From Actinacidiphila epipremni (GTDB taxonomy: Bacteria; Actinomycetota; Actinomycetes; Streptomycetales; Streptomycetaceae), in NCBI RefSeq assembly GCF_012034175.1, contig NZ_JAATEJ010000001.1:124001-188000 (forward strand): a stretch of 64,000 nt of DNA, read 5' to 3'. A program made the translations under genes and the position numbers. The first letter of the stretch is position 1; every line of letters starts with the position of its first letter. The notes beneath the pieces were generated by a model. It worked only from the letters and a program-made list of their open reading frames with translations. It was not told the DNA's origin and did no database searches. Positions 7,858-16,195 of this stretch are shown one piece after another.

Positions 7858-8184
7858 GTGTCGGACGACGTCAGGACGCCCGCTCAGATCGAGGCGGAGA
7901 TCGCCCGCAGGCGGCAGGATCTCGCGGACACGCTGGACGAGCTGGCCGTCCGCGTGCACCCGTCGACGATCGCGCGGGACGCGAAGGCCAAGGCGGTCTC
8001 GGCGGTGGACCGTACGGCCGGGAAGGCGTACACCGCGGTGAACGGCGCGGTCAGCCGGGTGGCCGCGCCCTTCGTCGGGGAGGACGGCTCACTGCGGCTG
8101 GAGCGGGTGGTGCCGGCCGTGGTGGCCGGGGTCGCGCTGGTCGCGGCGGTGGGCGGTCTCTCGTCGTGGCGGCGCCGCCGGTAA
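7858..8184 (+). CDS. DUF3618 membrane-associated protein
   Basis: A 108-residue protein with the DUF3618 hallmark near the N-terminus, TPAQIEAEIARRRQDLADTL, forming an amphipathic helix. A spacer rich in Ala/Val follows, with a C-terminal hydrophobic stretch (VVPAVVAGVALVAAVGG) and an arginine tail, so it is probably a single-pass inner-membrane protein. GTG 7858 has GGAGGAG upstream. The function of the family is not known; it often accompanies phage-shock or envelope genes in actinobacteria. The GroES-like gene starts 11 bases later. Confidence 0.85.
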   Translation: MSDDVRTPAQIEAEIARRRQDLADTLDELAVRVHPSTIARDAKAKAVSAVDRTAGKAYTAVNGAVSRVAAPFVGEDGSLRLERVVPAVVAGVALVAAVGGLSSWRRRR

Positions 8185-8195
8185 CGTTCGTGGGC

Positions 8196-8540
8196 GTGAG
8201 TCCCAAGAACAGTGAGCACGACAAGCTGCCCATCCGGATGCTGCACGACCGGGTCCTGGTGCGGCACGAGACGGGCGAGGGCGAGCGGCGCAGCGGCGGC
8301 GGCATCCTGATCCCGGCGACCGCCGCCGTGGGGCGCCGGCTGGCGTGGGCGGAGATCGTCGCGGTGGGGCAGAACGTCCGGACGGTGGAGGTCGGCGACC
8401 GGGTGCTCTACGACCCGGAGGACCGCGCCGAGGTCGAGGTGCGGGGCGTGGCGTACGTGCTGATGCGCGAGCGCGACCTGCACGCGGTGGCCTCGGAGCG
8501 GCTGAAGGGCACGGACGACTCCCTGGGCCTGTATCTGTGA
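8196..8540 (+). CDS. GroES/Cpn10-family protein
   Basis: A 114-residue member of the Cpn10 fold. It has IRMLHDRVLVRHETGEGERRSGGGILIP, matching the GroES barrel start and mobile loop, and then GDRVLYDPEDRAEVEVRGVAYVLMRERDLHAV. It has extra residues at both ends relative to classical GroES (about 97-102) and no adjacent groEL. It is the kind of second, solitary GroES-like protein found in Streptomyces beside bcp and PBP genes. GTG 8196 is the first start leaving the DUF3618 gene intact. Co-transcription with the DUF3618 gene is likely. Whether it partners a chaperonin is unproven. Confidence 0.85.
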   Translation: MSPKNSEHDKLPIRMLHDRVLVRHETGEGERRSGGGILIPATAAVGRRLAWAEIVAVGQNVRTVEVGDRVLYDPEDRAEVEVRGVAYVLMRERDLHAVASERLKGTDDSLGLYL

Positions 8541-8570
8541 CCCGGCTCCCGTAGCGGACCCGCAGCTCCG

Positions 8571-10874
8571 CTAGCCGCCCGTCGTGCCGCCCTCGCCCGG
8601 CTGCGCGCCGCCCGCGTCGCCGCCGGAGCCGCCACCGCCGCCCCCGGCGCCGCTCCCCGCGGAGTCCCCGCCGTTCAGGCCGCCGGACAGGCCGCCGAGC
8701 GGGTCGAAGGTCGGGCGGGTCGTGGGCTCGGACGTGGGGGGCTGGGAGGCCGGGCCGGTCGGTTCGCCCGGCGGGGTCGTCGAGGTGCCGGTGGACGGCG
8801 GGGCGGAGCTGTGCGGGGGCTCGCTCGTCGGGGGCTGCGACGTCGCCGTGTCGCCGGCGGACGGCTCGTCCGTGACGGGCGGCAGCGTCGGCACCGGCCC
8901 GTCCGTGTCGAGGTCGAAGTCGGTCGGCGGCGTGCCGGCCAGCGCCTTGGCCGTGTAGGCGGCCCACATGTTGCCGGGCGGCCCGCCGCCGTTGATCCGC
9001 GCGGTGTTCATCGCCTGGTAGAGCGGCTCCTGCTTGCCGTTGTCGGGGTTCATGCCGAACAGCGCGACCACGGTGGCGAGCTTCGGGGTGTAGCCGGCGA
9101 ACCACGCCGCCTTGTCCTCGTCCGCGGTGCCGGTCTTCGCGGCCGACGGCCACCCGGAGTCCTGGGCGACGACGGCGGTCGCGCCGGGGCTCTCGACGAC
9201 GCTGCGCAGCACCTGCGTGACGGTGTCGGCGGCCTCCCGCGGCACGTTCTGCTCCGCCTCCCGCTTGGGCAGCGCCACGTCGTCGCCGTCCTTGCTCACC
9301 TCGCGCACCAGGGTGTACGGGACCTCCTTGCCGTGGTTGGCGAGCGTGGCGTACACCTGCGCCATGTCCAGCGGGCTCGCGCCGAACGAGCCGAGCGCCA
9401 TCGCCGGGGTCGTGGGGATCTTCACGTCCTCGGGCATGCCGAGGTCCCGCGCGGTCTCGACGACCTTCTGGGTGCCCACGTCCTGGGCCATCTGGGCGAA
9501 GACGGAGTTCACCGACTTGTCCATCGCCCGCGTCACGTTGATGTGCCCGTAGGAGACCTTGTCCTCGTTCTCCGGCGCGTAGCCGACCGGCCCGTCGGGG
9601 CCGACGACGGGGCGCTTGTTGCGGCCGTCGTAGATCGTGGTCGGGGTGATCGGGTCGCCGCCTTGCGTCTGCGCGTCGTGCTGGAGCGCGGCGGCGAGTA
9701 TGACCGGCTTGAAGGTGGAGCCGGGGTGGTAGGTGGCGTTCGTGGCGCTGCTCACGTACTGCTTGGTGTAGTCGACGCCGCCGTAGATCGCCACGACCTC
9801 GCCGGTCGCCGGGTCGATGGACGCGCCGCCGGCCCGGACGTACTTGTCGGCCTTCTTCGTGCCGAGCTTGTCGTAGACCTGGGACTGGGCGGCGGCGACG
9901 AAGGCGTCCTCCTTGCCCTTCTGGATGCTGGTGACGATGCGGTAGCCGCCGCGGCGCAGGTCGTCGGAGGAGACGATGTGGTGGGAGTCGAGGTAGTCGT
10001 CGACGGCCTCGATGATGTAGCCGCGCTGCCCGGCCTTGCTGGCCAGCGGGACGGGCTTGCCGATGGTGGGGAAGACGGTCGCCTTCCGCTCGGAGGCGGT
10101 GAGCCAGCCCTCCTTGACCATGCCGTCCAGGACGTAGTTCCAGCGGGCCTTGGCGGCGGGCGCGTTCTCGGGGTGCGCGGCCAGGTCGTACTCGCTCGGG
10201 GCGTTGAGCAGCGTGGCGATATACGCGCCTTCCGCGGTCGTCAGGTCGGCGGCGTTCTTGTGGAAATACGCCTGTGCGGCGGCCTGGATGCCGTACGCGT
10301 TGCGCCCGTAGTAGCTGGTGTTGAGATAGCCCTCGAGGATCTGGTCCTTGGACTCGTTGCGATCGAGTTTGATCGCGATGAAGAATTCCTTGACCTTTCG
10401 CGACGCGGTCTGGTTCTGCGTCAGGTAGTAGTTCTTCACATACTGCTGGGTGATCGTCGAACCGGACTGCTTGCCCTTGCCGGTCGCCGTATTCCACGCC
10501 GCCCGCGCCATCGCCTTGGGGCTGACCGCGGACTCGTGGTAGAAATTGCGGTCCTCCGCGGAGAGCACGGCATATTGCGCGGTCTTGGCGACCTCGGCGA
10601 GCGTCACGTTCTGCCGGTTGACCGCGCCGTCGCGGGCCAGCTCGGTCTTGCCGTCGGCGTAGTAGTAGACGTTGTTCTGCGCCACCGCCGCCGCGTTCGG
10701 GTCGGGGATGGACACCAGCGTGTAGCCGAGGAAGAAGCCGCCGAGCAGCAGCACCAGCACGGCCAGGACCGTGCCGGTGACCACTCGCCAGGTCGGCAGC
10801 AGCCGCCGCCAGCCCGAACGCCGCGGCCGGCCGCCCGAGCCGCCCGCGGCGGCCCCGTAGTGCGCGTCGCTCAT
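8571..10874 (-). CDS. Class A penicillin-binding protein (transglycosylase/transpeptidase)
   Basis: A 767-residue bifunctional peptidoglycan synthase. A cytoplasmic basic N-terminus precedes one membrane anchor (about residues 31-52). The GT51 glycosyltransferase domain has catalytic Glu107 in SAEDRNFY and the GSTITQQYVKNYYL motif near 138-151. The transpeptidase domain has SxxK at Ser386 (GSTFKP), SxN at Ser454 (KSVNS) and KTGT at Lys580. The C-terminal 100 residues are a Ser/Thr/Pro/Gly-rich tail probably lying in the cell wall. All catalytic motifs are intact. The start ATG 10874 has GGAG upstream. The gene diverges from the ABC exporter operon. Confidence 0.96.
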   Translation of the reverse strand: MSDAHYGAAAGGSGGRPRRSGWRRLLPTWRVVTGTVLAVLVLLLGGFFLGYTLVSIPDPNAAAVAQNNVYYYADGKTELARDGAVNRQNVTLAEVAKTAQYAVLSAEDRNFYHESAVSPKAMARAAWNTATGKGKQSGSTITQQYVKNYYLTQNQTASRKVKEFFIAIKLDRNESKDQILEGYLNTSYYGRNAYGIQAAAQAYFHKNAADLTTAEGAYIATLLNAPSEYDLAAHPENAPAAKARWNYVLDGMVKEGWLTASERKATVFPTIGKPVPLASKAGQRGYIIEAVDDYLDSHHIVSSDDLRRGGYRIVTSIQKGKEDAFVAAAQSQVYDKLGTKKADKYVRAGGASIDPATGEVVAIYGGVDYTKQYVSSATNATYHPGSTFKPVILAAALQHDAQTQGGDPITPTTIYDGRNKRPVVGPDGPVGYAPENEDKVSYGHINVTRAMDKSVNSVFAQMAQDVGTQKVVETARDLGMPEDVKIPTTPAMALGSFGASPLDMAQVYATLANHGKEVPYTLVREVSKDGDDVALPKREAEQNVPREAADTVTQVLRSVVESPGATAVVAQDSGWPSAAKTGTADEDKAAWFAGYTPKLATVVALFGMNPDNGKQEPLYQAMNTARINGGGPPGNMWAAYTAKALAGTPPTDFDLDTDGPVPTLPPVTDEPSAGDTATSQPPTSEPPHSSAPPSTGTSTTPPGEPTGPASQPPTSEPTTRPTFDPLGGLSGGLNGGDSAGSGAGGGGGGSGGDAGGAQPGEGGTTGG

Positions 10875-11221
10875 ATCAGTAGGGACTCCTCATCCGCCGC
10901 CGGGGTTGGGTCCGCGGCGGAAAAACCTGGGCCTAATCGGCACGGACCTGCACGTAATCGTACGTACGCCCCCAGGCGCACACTCCTCCCACACTGGCGC
11001 ATCCGCCCCGCGTCCGGACGCGTGCGGTCTTTCCGTGACAGCCCTGTGACAGGCCGCGGACGCCGCCGCGACGGCGTCCGGCCGCACAGCGGCGGGAAAA
11101 ACCGGTGGAGTACGCGGCGGGCCGCGCACTAGGCTCTGCCGCTTGTGTGCCGTGCGGGGTGTGGCACATATCACGGCCGGATCCGGTGCGGCTCCGGCAG
11201 GGAATACGGCAGGGAGAGGCG
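10875..11221. other. Intergenic promoter region between PBP and ABC exporter
   Basis: About 350 bases with no convincing gene. It must hold the divergent promoters. Visible elements are a direct repeat of GTGACAG at 11033-11039 and 11046-11052, and the partial palindrome CGTACGTACG around 10960. The short open frames here have implausible composition. Confidence 0.6.
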
Positions 11222-12031
11222 GTGGGTATGGGCGGCTTCTACGGTGCCGTCGCGATCCGCGGCTTCCGGCGTTATGCGACGTATCGCATCGCGACCGCCG
11301 CGGGAATCTTCACCAACACGGTCTTCGGGCTGATCATCTCCTACAGCTACATCGCGCTGTGGGACCAGCGCCCGCATCTCGGCGGATACTCCGAGGCGCA
11401 GGCGCTGACGTATGTGTGGATCGGGCAGGCGCTGCTCGCGCCGACCGCGCTGATGGGCGGCGGCTTCGAGAACGAGCTGATGGAGCGGATCAGGTCCGGC
11501 GCGATCGCCGTGGACCTCTACCGGCCCGCCGACCTCCAGGGGTGGTGGCTGGCGTCGGACTTCGGGCGGGCGGCCTTCCAGCTGGCCGGGCGCGGGGTGC
11601 TGCCGATAGCGGCCGGGTCGCTGGTGTTCGACCTGGCGCTGCCGGCCGACCCGGTGGCGTGGCTGCTGTTCGCGGTGGCGATCGGGCTGGGGCTGACGGT
11701 GAGCTTCGCGATCCGCTTCCTGGTGGGCCTGAGCGCCTTCTGGCTGCTGGACGGGGCGGGCGTGGCGCAGATCGTGTGGATCGTCGCGCTGTTCTTCTCC
11801 GGCATGCTGCTGCCGCTCAACGCCTTCCCCGGGACGCTGTCGGCGGTGGCGCAGGCGCTGCCGTGGGCGGCGATCCTCCAGGTGCCCGCCGATGTGCTGC
11901 TGGGCCGCCGGCACGGCGCCGGCGCGCTCGCCGCGCTCGCGGTGCAGGCCGGCTGGGCGGCGGCGCTGCTGGCCGCGGGGCGGCTGCTGCAGGCGGTGGC
12001 GACCCGCCGGGTGGTGGTGCAGGGTGGCTGA
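11222..12031 (+). CDS. ABC-2 type transporter permease (subunit 1)
   Basis: A 269-residue integral membrane protein with about six hydrophobic segments and the ABC-2 (DUF990-like) permease pattern, including RRYATYRIATAAGIFTN near the start and a final SGMLLPLNAFPG loop. It is the first gene of a three-gene exporter with a second permease and an ATPase. GTG 11222 follows GGGAG by six bases; ATG 11228 is a near alternative. The stop overlaps the next start by eight bases, indicating translational coupling. The substrate is unknown; related systems export drugs, lipids or peptides. Confidence 0.88.
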   Translation: MGMGGFYGAVAIRGFRRYATYRIATAAGIFTNTVFGLIISYSYIALWDQRPHLGGYSEAQALTYVWIGQALLAPTALMGGGFENELMERIRSGAIAVDLYRPADLQGWWLASDFGRAAFQLAGRGVLPIAAGSLVFDLALPADPVAWLLFAVAIGLGLTVSFAIRFLVGLSAFWLLDGAGVAQIVWIVALFFSGMLLPLNAFPGTLSAVAQALPWAAILQVPADVLLGRRHGAGALAALAVQAGWAAALLAAGRLLQAVATRRVVVQGG

Positions 12032-12890
12032 GGCAGGCACCGGGGCGGTGCCGCTTGCCGGGCCGCCGGCCGCGAGGCAGGGCACGGTGTGGCGGGGCCT
12101 TGCCACGTACGGGCTGGTCGTGCGGATGTGGATGCGCTCCACGATGGCCTACCGCACGTCGTTCGTGCTCACCACGCTGGGCAATCTGGCGGCGACCGCG
12201 CTGGACTTCGTGACGATCACGCTGATGTTCAGCCACATCGACGCGCTCGGCGGCTTCTCGCTGCCCGAGGTGGCGCTGCTGTACGGCACCACCAGCGTGT
12301 CCTTCGGCCTGGCCGACCTGCTGGCCGGGTCGCTGGACACCCTCGGCGGCCGGGTGCGCGACGGCACGTTCGACACGCTGCTGCTGCGTCCGGCGCCGGT
12401 GCTCGCGCAGGCCGCCGCCGACCGGTTCGCGCTGCGCAGGTTCGGCCGGATCATCCAGGGCCTGGCGGTGCTGGGCTGGGCGGTGAGCCGGGTGGACGTG
12501 CGCTGGACGGTGCCGGCGGCGGCGCTGCTGGCGCTGACGGTGCTGTCCGGCGCGGCGATCTTCTGCGCCGTCTTCGTGGCCGGCGCCGCCTTCCAGTTCT
12601 GGGCCGGGGACGCCGCCGAGATCCAGAACTCCGTGACCTACGGCGGCAACACCCTGCTCCAGTACCCGCCGGGCCTGTTCGCCCGCGACCTGGTGCGCGG
12701 GGTGACCTTCGTCGTCCCGCTGGCGTTCGTCAACTGGCTGCCGGTGCTGCATGTGCTGGGCCGCCCGTACCCGCTGGACCTGCCGCCGTGGGCGGACTTC
12801 CTCGGGGCGCCGGTCGCCGTGGCGTGCTGCCTGCTGGCCGGGCTCGCCTGGCGGGCCGGCATCCGTTCCTACCGCAGTACCGGGAGCTGA
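12024..12890 (+). CDS. ABC-2 type transporter permease (subunit 2)
   Basis: A 288-residue second permease with about six membrane segments, beginning in the core with RMWMRSTMAYRTSFVLTTLGN. Its AEIQNSVTYGGNTLLQYP region is typical of this permease type, where two different DUF990-like subunits pair. GTG 12024 lies inside the end of the previous gene. It should form a heterodimeric channel with subunit 1, powered by the ATPase encoded directly downstream. Confidence 0.88.
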   Translation: MAEAGTGAVPLAGPPAARQGTVWRGLATYGLVVRMWMRSTMAYRTSFVLTTLGNLAATALDFVTITLMFSHIDALGGFSLPEVALLYGTTSVSFGLADLLAGSLDTLGGRVRDGTFDTLLLRPAPVLAQAAADRFALRRFGRIIQGLAVLGWAVSRVDVRWTVPAAALLALTVLSGAAIFCAVFVAGAAFQFWAGDAAEIQNSVTYGGNTLLQYPPGLFARDLVRGVTFVVPLAFVNWLPVLHVLGRPYPLDLPPWADFLGAPVAVACCLLAGLAWRAGIRSYRSTGS

Positions 12891-12894
12891 GAGC

Positions 12895-13968
12895 GTGCCC
12901 GACACGTACGACACCCATGACACCCGCGACACCCATGACACCCGCGACACCCATGACACCCGCGACACCCACGCCACCCGCGGCAGGCCCGCCGCGACCG
13001 CGGCGGCCGGCGCGGAGCCCATGATCGCCGTCGAGGGCGTGCAGAAGGTCTTCGACGTGCGCCGCCGGGTCCCCGGCAGCCTGCGCCGCGAGCGGCACGA
13101 GGTCCGGGCGGTCGACGGCATCACCTTCGCGGTGCCGGCCGGCGAGATGGTCGGCTACATCGGCCCGAACGGCGCGGGCAAGTCCACCACCATCAAGATG
13201 CTCACCGGCATCCTCACCCCCAGCGGCGGCCGGGTCCGGGTGGCCGGCATCGACCCGTCGCGCGACCGGGCGCGGCTGGCCCGCCGGATCGGCGTGGTCT
13301 TCGGGCAGCGCACCACCTTGTGGTGGGACCTGCCGCTGCGCGACTCCTACGAGCTGGTCCGCCGGATGTACCGCATCGAGCAGCGGCGCTACACCCGCAA
13401 CCTCGACGCCTGCGTGGACCTGCTGGACCTCGGGCCGCTGCTGGAGGTGCCGGTGCGGCAGCTCTCGCTCGGCCAGCGCATGCGCGGCGACATCGCGGCG
13501 GCGCTGCTGCACGACCCGGAGGTGCTGTACCTGGACGAGCCGACGATCGGCCTGGACGTGGTCAGCAAGGCCAAGGTCCGCGGCTTCCTCGCGACCGTCA
13601 ACGCCGAGCGCGGCACCACCGTGCTGCTGACCACCCACGACCTGACCGACATCGAGACGCTGTGCAGCCGGGTCATGGTCATCGACCACGGGCGGCTGAT
13701 GTACGACGGGGGCCTGGACGGGCTGCACGCGGCCGGCGAGTCCGAGCGCACCCTCGTGGTGGACTTCGCCCGCGAGCTGCCCGCCGTCGAGGTGCCCGGC
13801 GCGCGCTGGGTGCGCAGCGAGGGGCCGCGGCAGTGGCTGGCCTTCCCGGCGGGTGAGAGCGCGGCCCCGCTGGTGACCGCGCTCGCCGCGCGCTACCCGC
13901 TGGTGGACCTGTCGGTGCGCGAGCCGGCCATCGAAGAAGTCATCGCCCGGATGTACGGGGCGGCGTAA
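12895..13968 (+). CDS. ABC transporter ATP-binding protein with repeat-bearing N-terminus
   Basis: A 357-residue ATPase, third gene of the exporter. Walker A is GPNGAGKST, the signature is LSLGQRMRGD, Walker B is VLYLDEPTIGLD and the switch histidine lies in LTTHDLTD. GTG 12895 is preceded by GGGAG, and this start puts a DTHDTR hexapeptide repeat (DNA 12910-12981) in the N-terminal extension. The conserved domain begins at MIAVEGVQKVF, so ATG 13021 (315 residues) is a real alternative start. In that case the repeats would be untranslated or lie in a leader. The N-terminal extension is unusual for the family and probably disordered. Confidence 0.9.
   Translation: MPDTYDTHDTRDTHDTRDTHDTRDTHATRGRPAATAAAGAEPMIAVEGVQKVFDVRRRVPGSLRRERHEVRAVDGITFAVPAGEMVGYIGPNGAGKSTTIKMLTGILTPSGGRVRVAGIDPSRDRARLARRIGVVFGQRTTLWWDLPLRDSYELVRRMYRIEQRRYTRNLDACVDLLDLGPLLEVPVRQLSLGQRMRGDIAAALLHDPEVLYLDEPTIGLDVVSKAKVRGFLATVNAERGTTVLLTTHDLTDIETLCSRVMVIDHGRLMYDGGLDGLHAAGESERTLVVDFARELPAVEVPGARWVRSEGPRQWLAFPAGESAAPLVTALAARYPLVDLSVREPAIEEVIARMYGAA
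12910..12981 (+). repeat. 18-bp tandem repeat (three exact copies plus one variant)
   Basis: The unit GACACCCATGACACCCGC occurs exactly at 12910, 12928 and 12946, with a degenerate fourth copy at 12964. It encodes DTHDTR if translated from GTG 12895. The exact copies suggest recent slippage. Confidence 0.95.
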
Positions 13969-14041
13969 CATCCCCGGAACCGTCCGTGCCGGCCGGGCCG
14001 TCGAACCACGCTCGAAGCGAGCTCGAACCAAGGGAGTTCAT

Positions 14042-14902
14042 GTGCGGGAGGACTTCACCGTCGCCGAGGCGACGGCCGACGACTGGGACGAGATCGTGGA
14101 GTGGGCCGCGGCCGAGGGCTGGAACCCGGGCCTGGGCGACGCGGCCTGCTTCCGCCCCACCGACCCGGCCGGCTTCCTGGTCGGGCGGCTCGGCGGCCGG
14201 ATCGTCTCGGCGATCTCACTGGTGGCCTACTCACCCGACTACGCCTTCCTCGGCCACTACCTCGTCCACCCCGACCACCGCGGCAGGGGCCTGGGCCTGG
14301 CGACCTGGGAGGCGGCGCTGCCGCACGCCAAGGGCCGGGTCATCGGCCTGGACGGGGTGCCCGAGCAGCGCCCGAACTACGAGCGCTCCGGCTTCACCGC
14401 CGCGTACGACAACGTCCGGCACACCGGCCGCCCGCACGGCGCCGAGCCCGTCCCGGCGGCCGTGGGCACGGTCGACGAGGTGACGCCCTACCACCTGGAC
14501 GCGATCAGCTCCTACGACAGCGGCTGCTTCCCCGCCGAGCGGCACGCCTTCCTCAGCCGCTGGCTCACCGCCGAGGGCCATGTCGCCCGGGTGCTGCTGG
14601 ACGCCAGTGGGCACGTCACCGGCTACGGGGTGATCCGGCCCGCCCGGCAGGGCATGCGCATCGGCCCGCTGTTCGCCGACACCCCCGAGGGCGCCGCGGC
14701 CCTGTTCGACGCGCTCACCGCCGAGCTGCCGCCCGGCGCCGAGGTGTGCGTCGACGTCCCCGACCACCACGAGGCCGCCACCCGGCTGGCCCAGTCCCGC
14801 GGCCTGACGCCGGGCTGGCGCTGCACCCGGATGTACACCGGGCCGGTCCCGTACGCCCGGCTGGAGGCGACGTACGGGACGACGTCCCTCGAACTGGGCT
14901 GA
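14042..14902 (+). CDS. GNAT family N-acetyltransferase
   Basis: A 286-residue acetyltransferase. The N-terminal half is a GNAT domain whose acetyl-CoA loop is the HPDHRGRGLGLATW segment (about residues 77-90). The C-terminal half, from about 140, is a second GNAT-like fold with SYDSGCFPAERHAFLSRWL, as in the Acetyltransf_18 type. GTG 14042 follows an AGGGAG. It is separated from the exporter by about 70 bases and converges on the aminotransferase. The acceptor substrate cannot be deduced. Confidence 0.88.
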   Translation: MREDFTVAEATADDWDEIVEWAAAEGWNPGLGDAACFRPTDPAGFLVGRLGGRIVSAISLVAYSPDYAFLGHYLVHPDHRGRGLGLATWEAALPHAKGRVIGLDGVPEQRPNYERSGFTAAYDNVRHTGRPHGAEPVPAAVGTVDEVTPYHLDAISSYDSGCFPAERHAFLSRWLTAEGHVARVLLDASGHVTGYGVIRPARQGMRIGPLFADTPEGAAALFDALTAELPPGAEVCVDVPDHHEAATRLAQSRGLTPGWRCTRMYTGPVPYARLEATYGTTSLELG

Positions 14903-14915
14903 CCCGCCCGCCGGT

Positions 14916-16103
14916 TCAGCCGGCCGAAGCCGAAACCGACGCCAGCGCCTCCGCCACCCGGCCGGCGACGGAGGCCGGCGTCGAGGCGTGCGGGGACAGC
15001 CGCAGCGAGTCGGCGCGCACGGTCGGGGTCAGGCCGTGCGCGTGCAGCGCCTCGGCCGCTTTCGCCGCCGGCACGCCCGGCAGCCGGAAGGAGACGATGC
15101 CGGCCCGCCGCGCCGGCTCCACCGGCGACAGCAGCTCGCCGCCCCGCGCCCGTACCGCCTCGATCAGCTCGCCGACCCGCTCGGCGACCGCGGCCTCGAT
15201 CACCGCGACGCCGGTGGCCTCCACCAGCTCCAGGGCGGCGGCGAAGGCGGCGGCGGACACCGGGCTGAGGTTGGTCAGGCTCAGCCGGCCGGCGCCGGCC
15301 AGCGGCGGGTGCTCGGCGTTGTCGAAGAGCGCGACGTCCTCGACGCCCGTCCAGCCGGTCAGCGTCGGGGCCAGCCGCTCCAGGGCCCGGTCGGACAGCG
15401 CCGCGAAGCCCGTCGACCAGCCGGCCCGCAGCCACTTCTGGCCGCCCGCCACGACCACGTCGGCGGCCTGCCAGGGCATCTCGACGACACCGAAGCCCTG
15501 GATGGCGTCCACCACCAGCAGCCGGTCGGGGCCGATGACGTCCCGGAGCGCGGCGAGGTCGGCGCGGTGGCCGGTGCGGAAGTCCACCGCGCTGACCGCC
15601 ACCGCCACCACGTCGCCGGTCAGCGCCTCGCGTACCGCCTCCGGTGTCGTCGCGCCGGCCGGCCCCGCGGGCAGCCAGCGCGGCCGGGCGAGGCCGGCGG
15701 CGGCGGTGCGCCGCCACGGGTAGTGGTTGGCCGGGAAGTCGCCCTCGGGCACCAGCACCTCGCCCTCCAGGATCCCGAAGGCGGCCTGGAAGAGCCCGGT
15801 GGTGGTGTTGGGGATCAGCACGGTGTGCTCGGCGTCGGTGCCGGCCAGCCGGGCGGCCGACTCGCGGGCGCGCAGGTCGGCGCGCATCAGCGCGTTGACG
15901 GTGGTGTGGTCGGCGTGCGCCGACCGGGTGAGCGCCCCGGCCGTCGCGTCCAGCACGTCGCGCGACGGCGGCCCGTAGCGGGCGAAGTCCAGATAGCCGT
16001 CGGGTGCCTCGAAGTGCGCGGCGTACGCGGCCGGGCCGGTGGCGGCGGCCGGTGCGGGGGCGCCGGCGGCGAGGCCGTCGGTGAGGTCGTCGATGCCGGG
16101 CAT
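14916..16103 (-). CDS. Class V aminotransferase (PLP-dependent)
   Basis: A 395-residue fold-type I PLP enzyme of the cysteine desulfurase/kynureninase-like class V group. The PLP-binding lysine is in VVAGGQKWLRAGWSTGF, preceded by LLVVDAIQGFGVVEM, whose Asp contacts the pyridine nitrogen. No catalytic-loop Cys of the IscS type is apparent, so it is more likely an aminotransferase or lyase than an Fe-S desulfurase. I chose ATG 16103 since the frame upstream of it codes an arginine-rich, non-conserved stretch. It ends 13 bases from the convergent acetyltransferase stop. Exact reaction unknown. Confidence 0.88.
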   Translation of the reverse strand: MPGIDDLTDGLAAGAPAPAAATGPAAYAAHFEAPDGYLDFARYGPPSRDVLDATAGALTRSAHADHTTVNALMRADLRARESAARLAGTDAEHTVLIPNTTTGLFQAAFGILEGEVLVPEGDFPANHYPWRRTAAAGLARPRWLPAGPAGATTPEAVREALTGDVVAVAVSAVDFRTGHRADLAALRDVIGPDRLLVVDAIQGFGVVEMPWQAADVVVAGGQKWLRAGWSTGFAALSDRALERLAPTLTGWTGVEDVALFDNAEHPPLAGAGRLSLTNLSPVSAAAFAAALELVEATGVAVIEAAVAERVGELIEAVRARGGELLSPVEPARRAGIVSFRLPGVPAAKAAEALHAHGLTPTVRADSLRLSPHASTPASVAGRVAEALASVSASAG

Positions 16104-16195
16104 GGGGTGCCGCTCCCGTCCGCGGGTGTGGCGCGCGCAGCCGCCGGGAACCCGCCGTTCGTTCCACAAATGTCAGCGGTGGCGACAATACGCAG

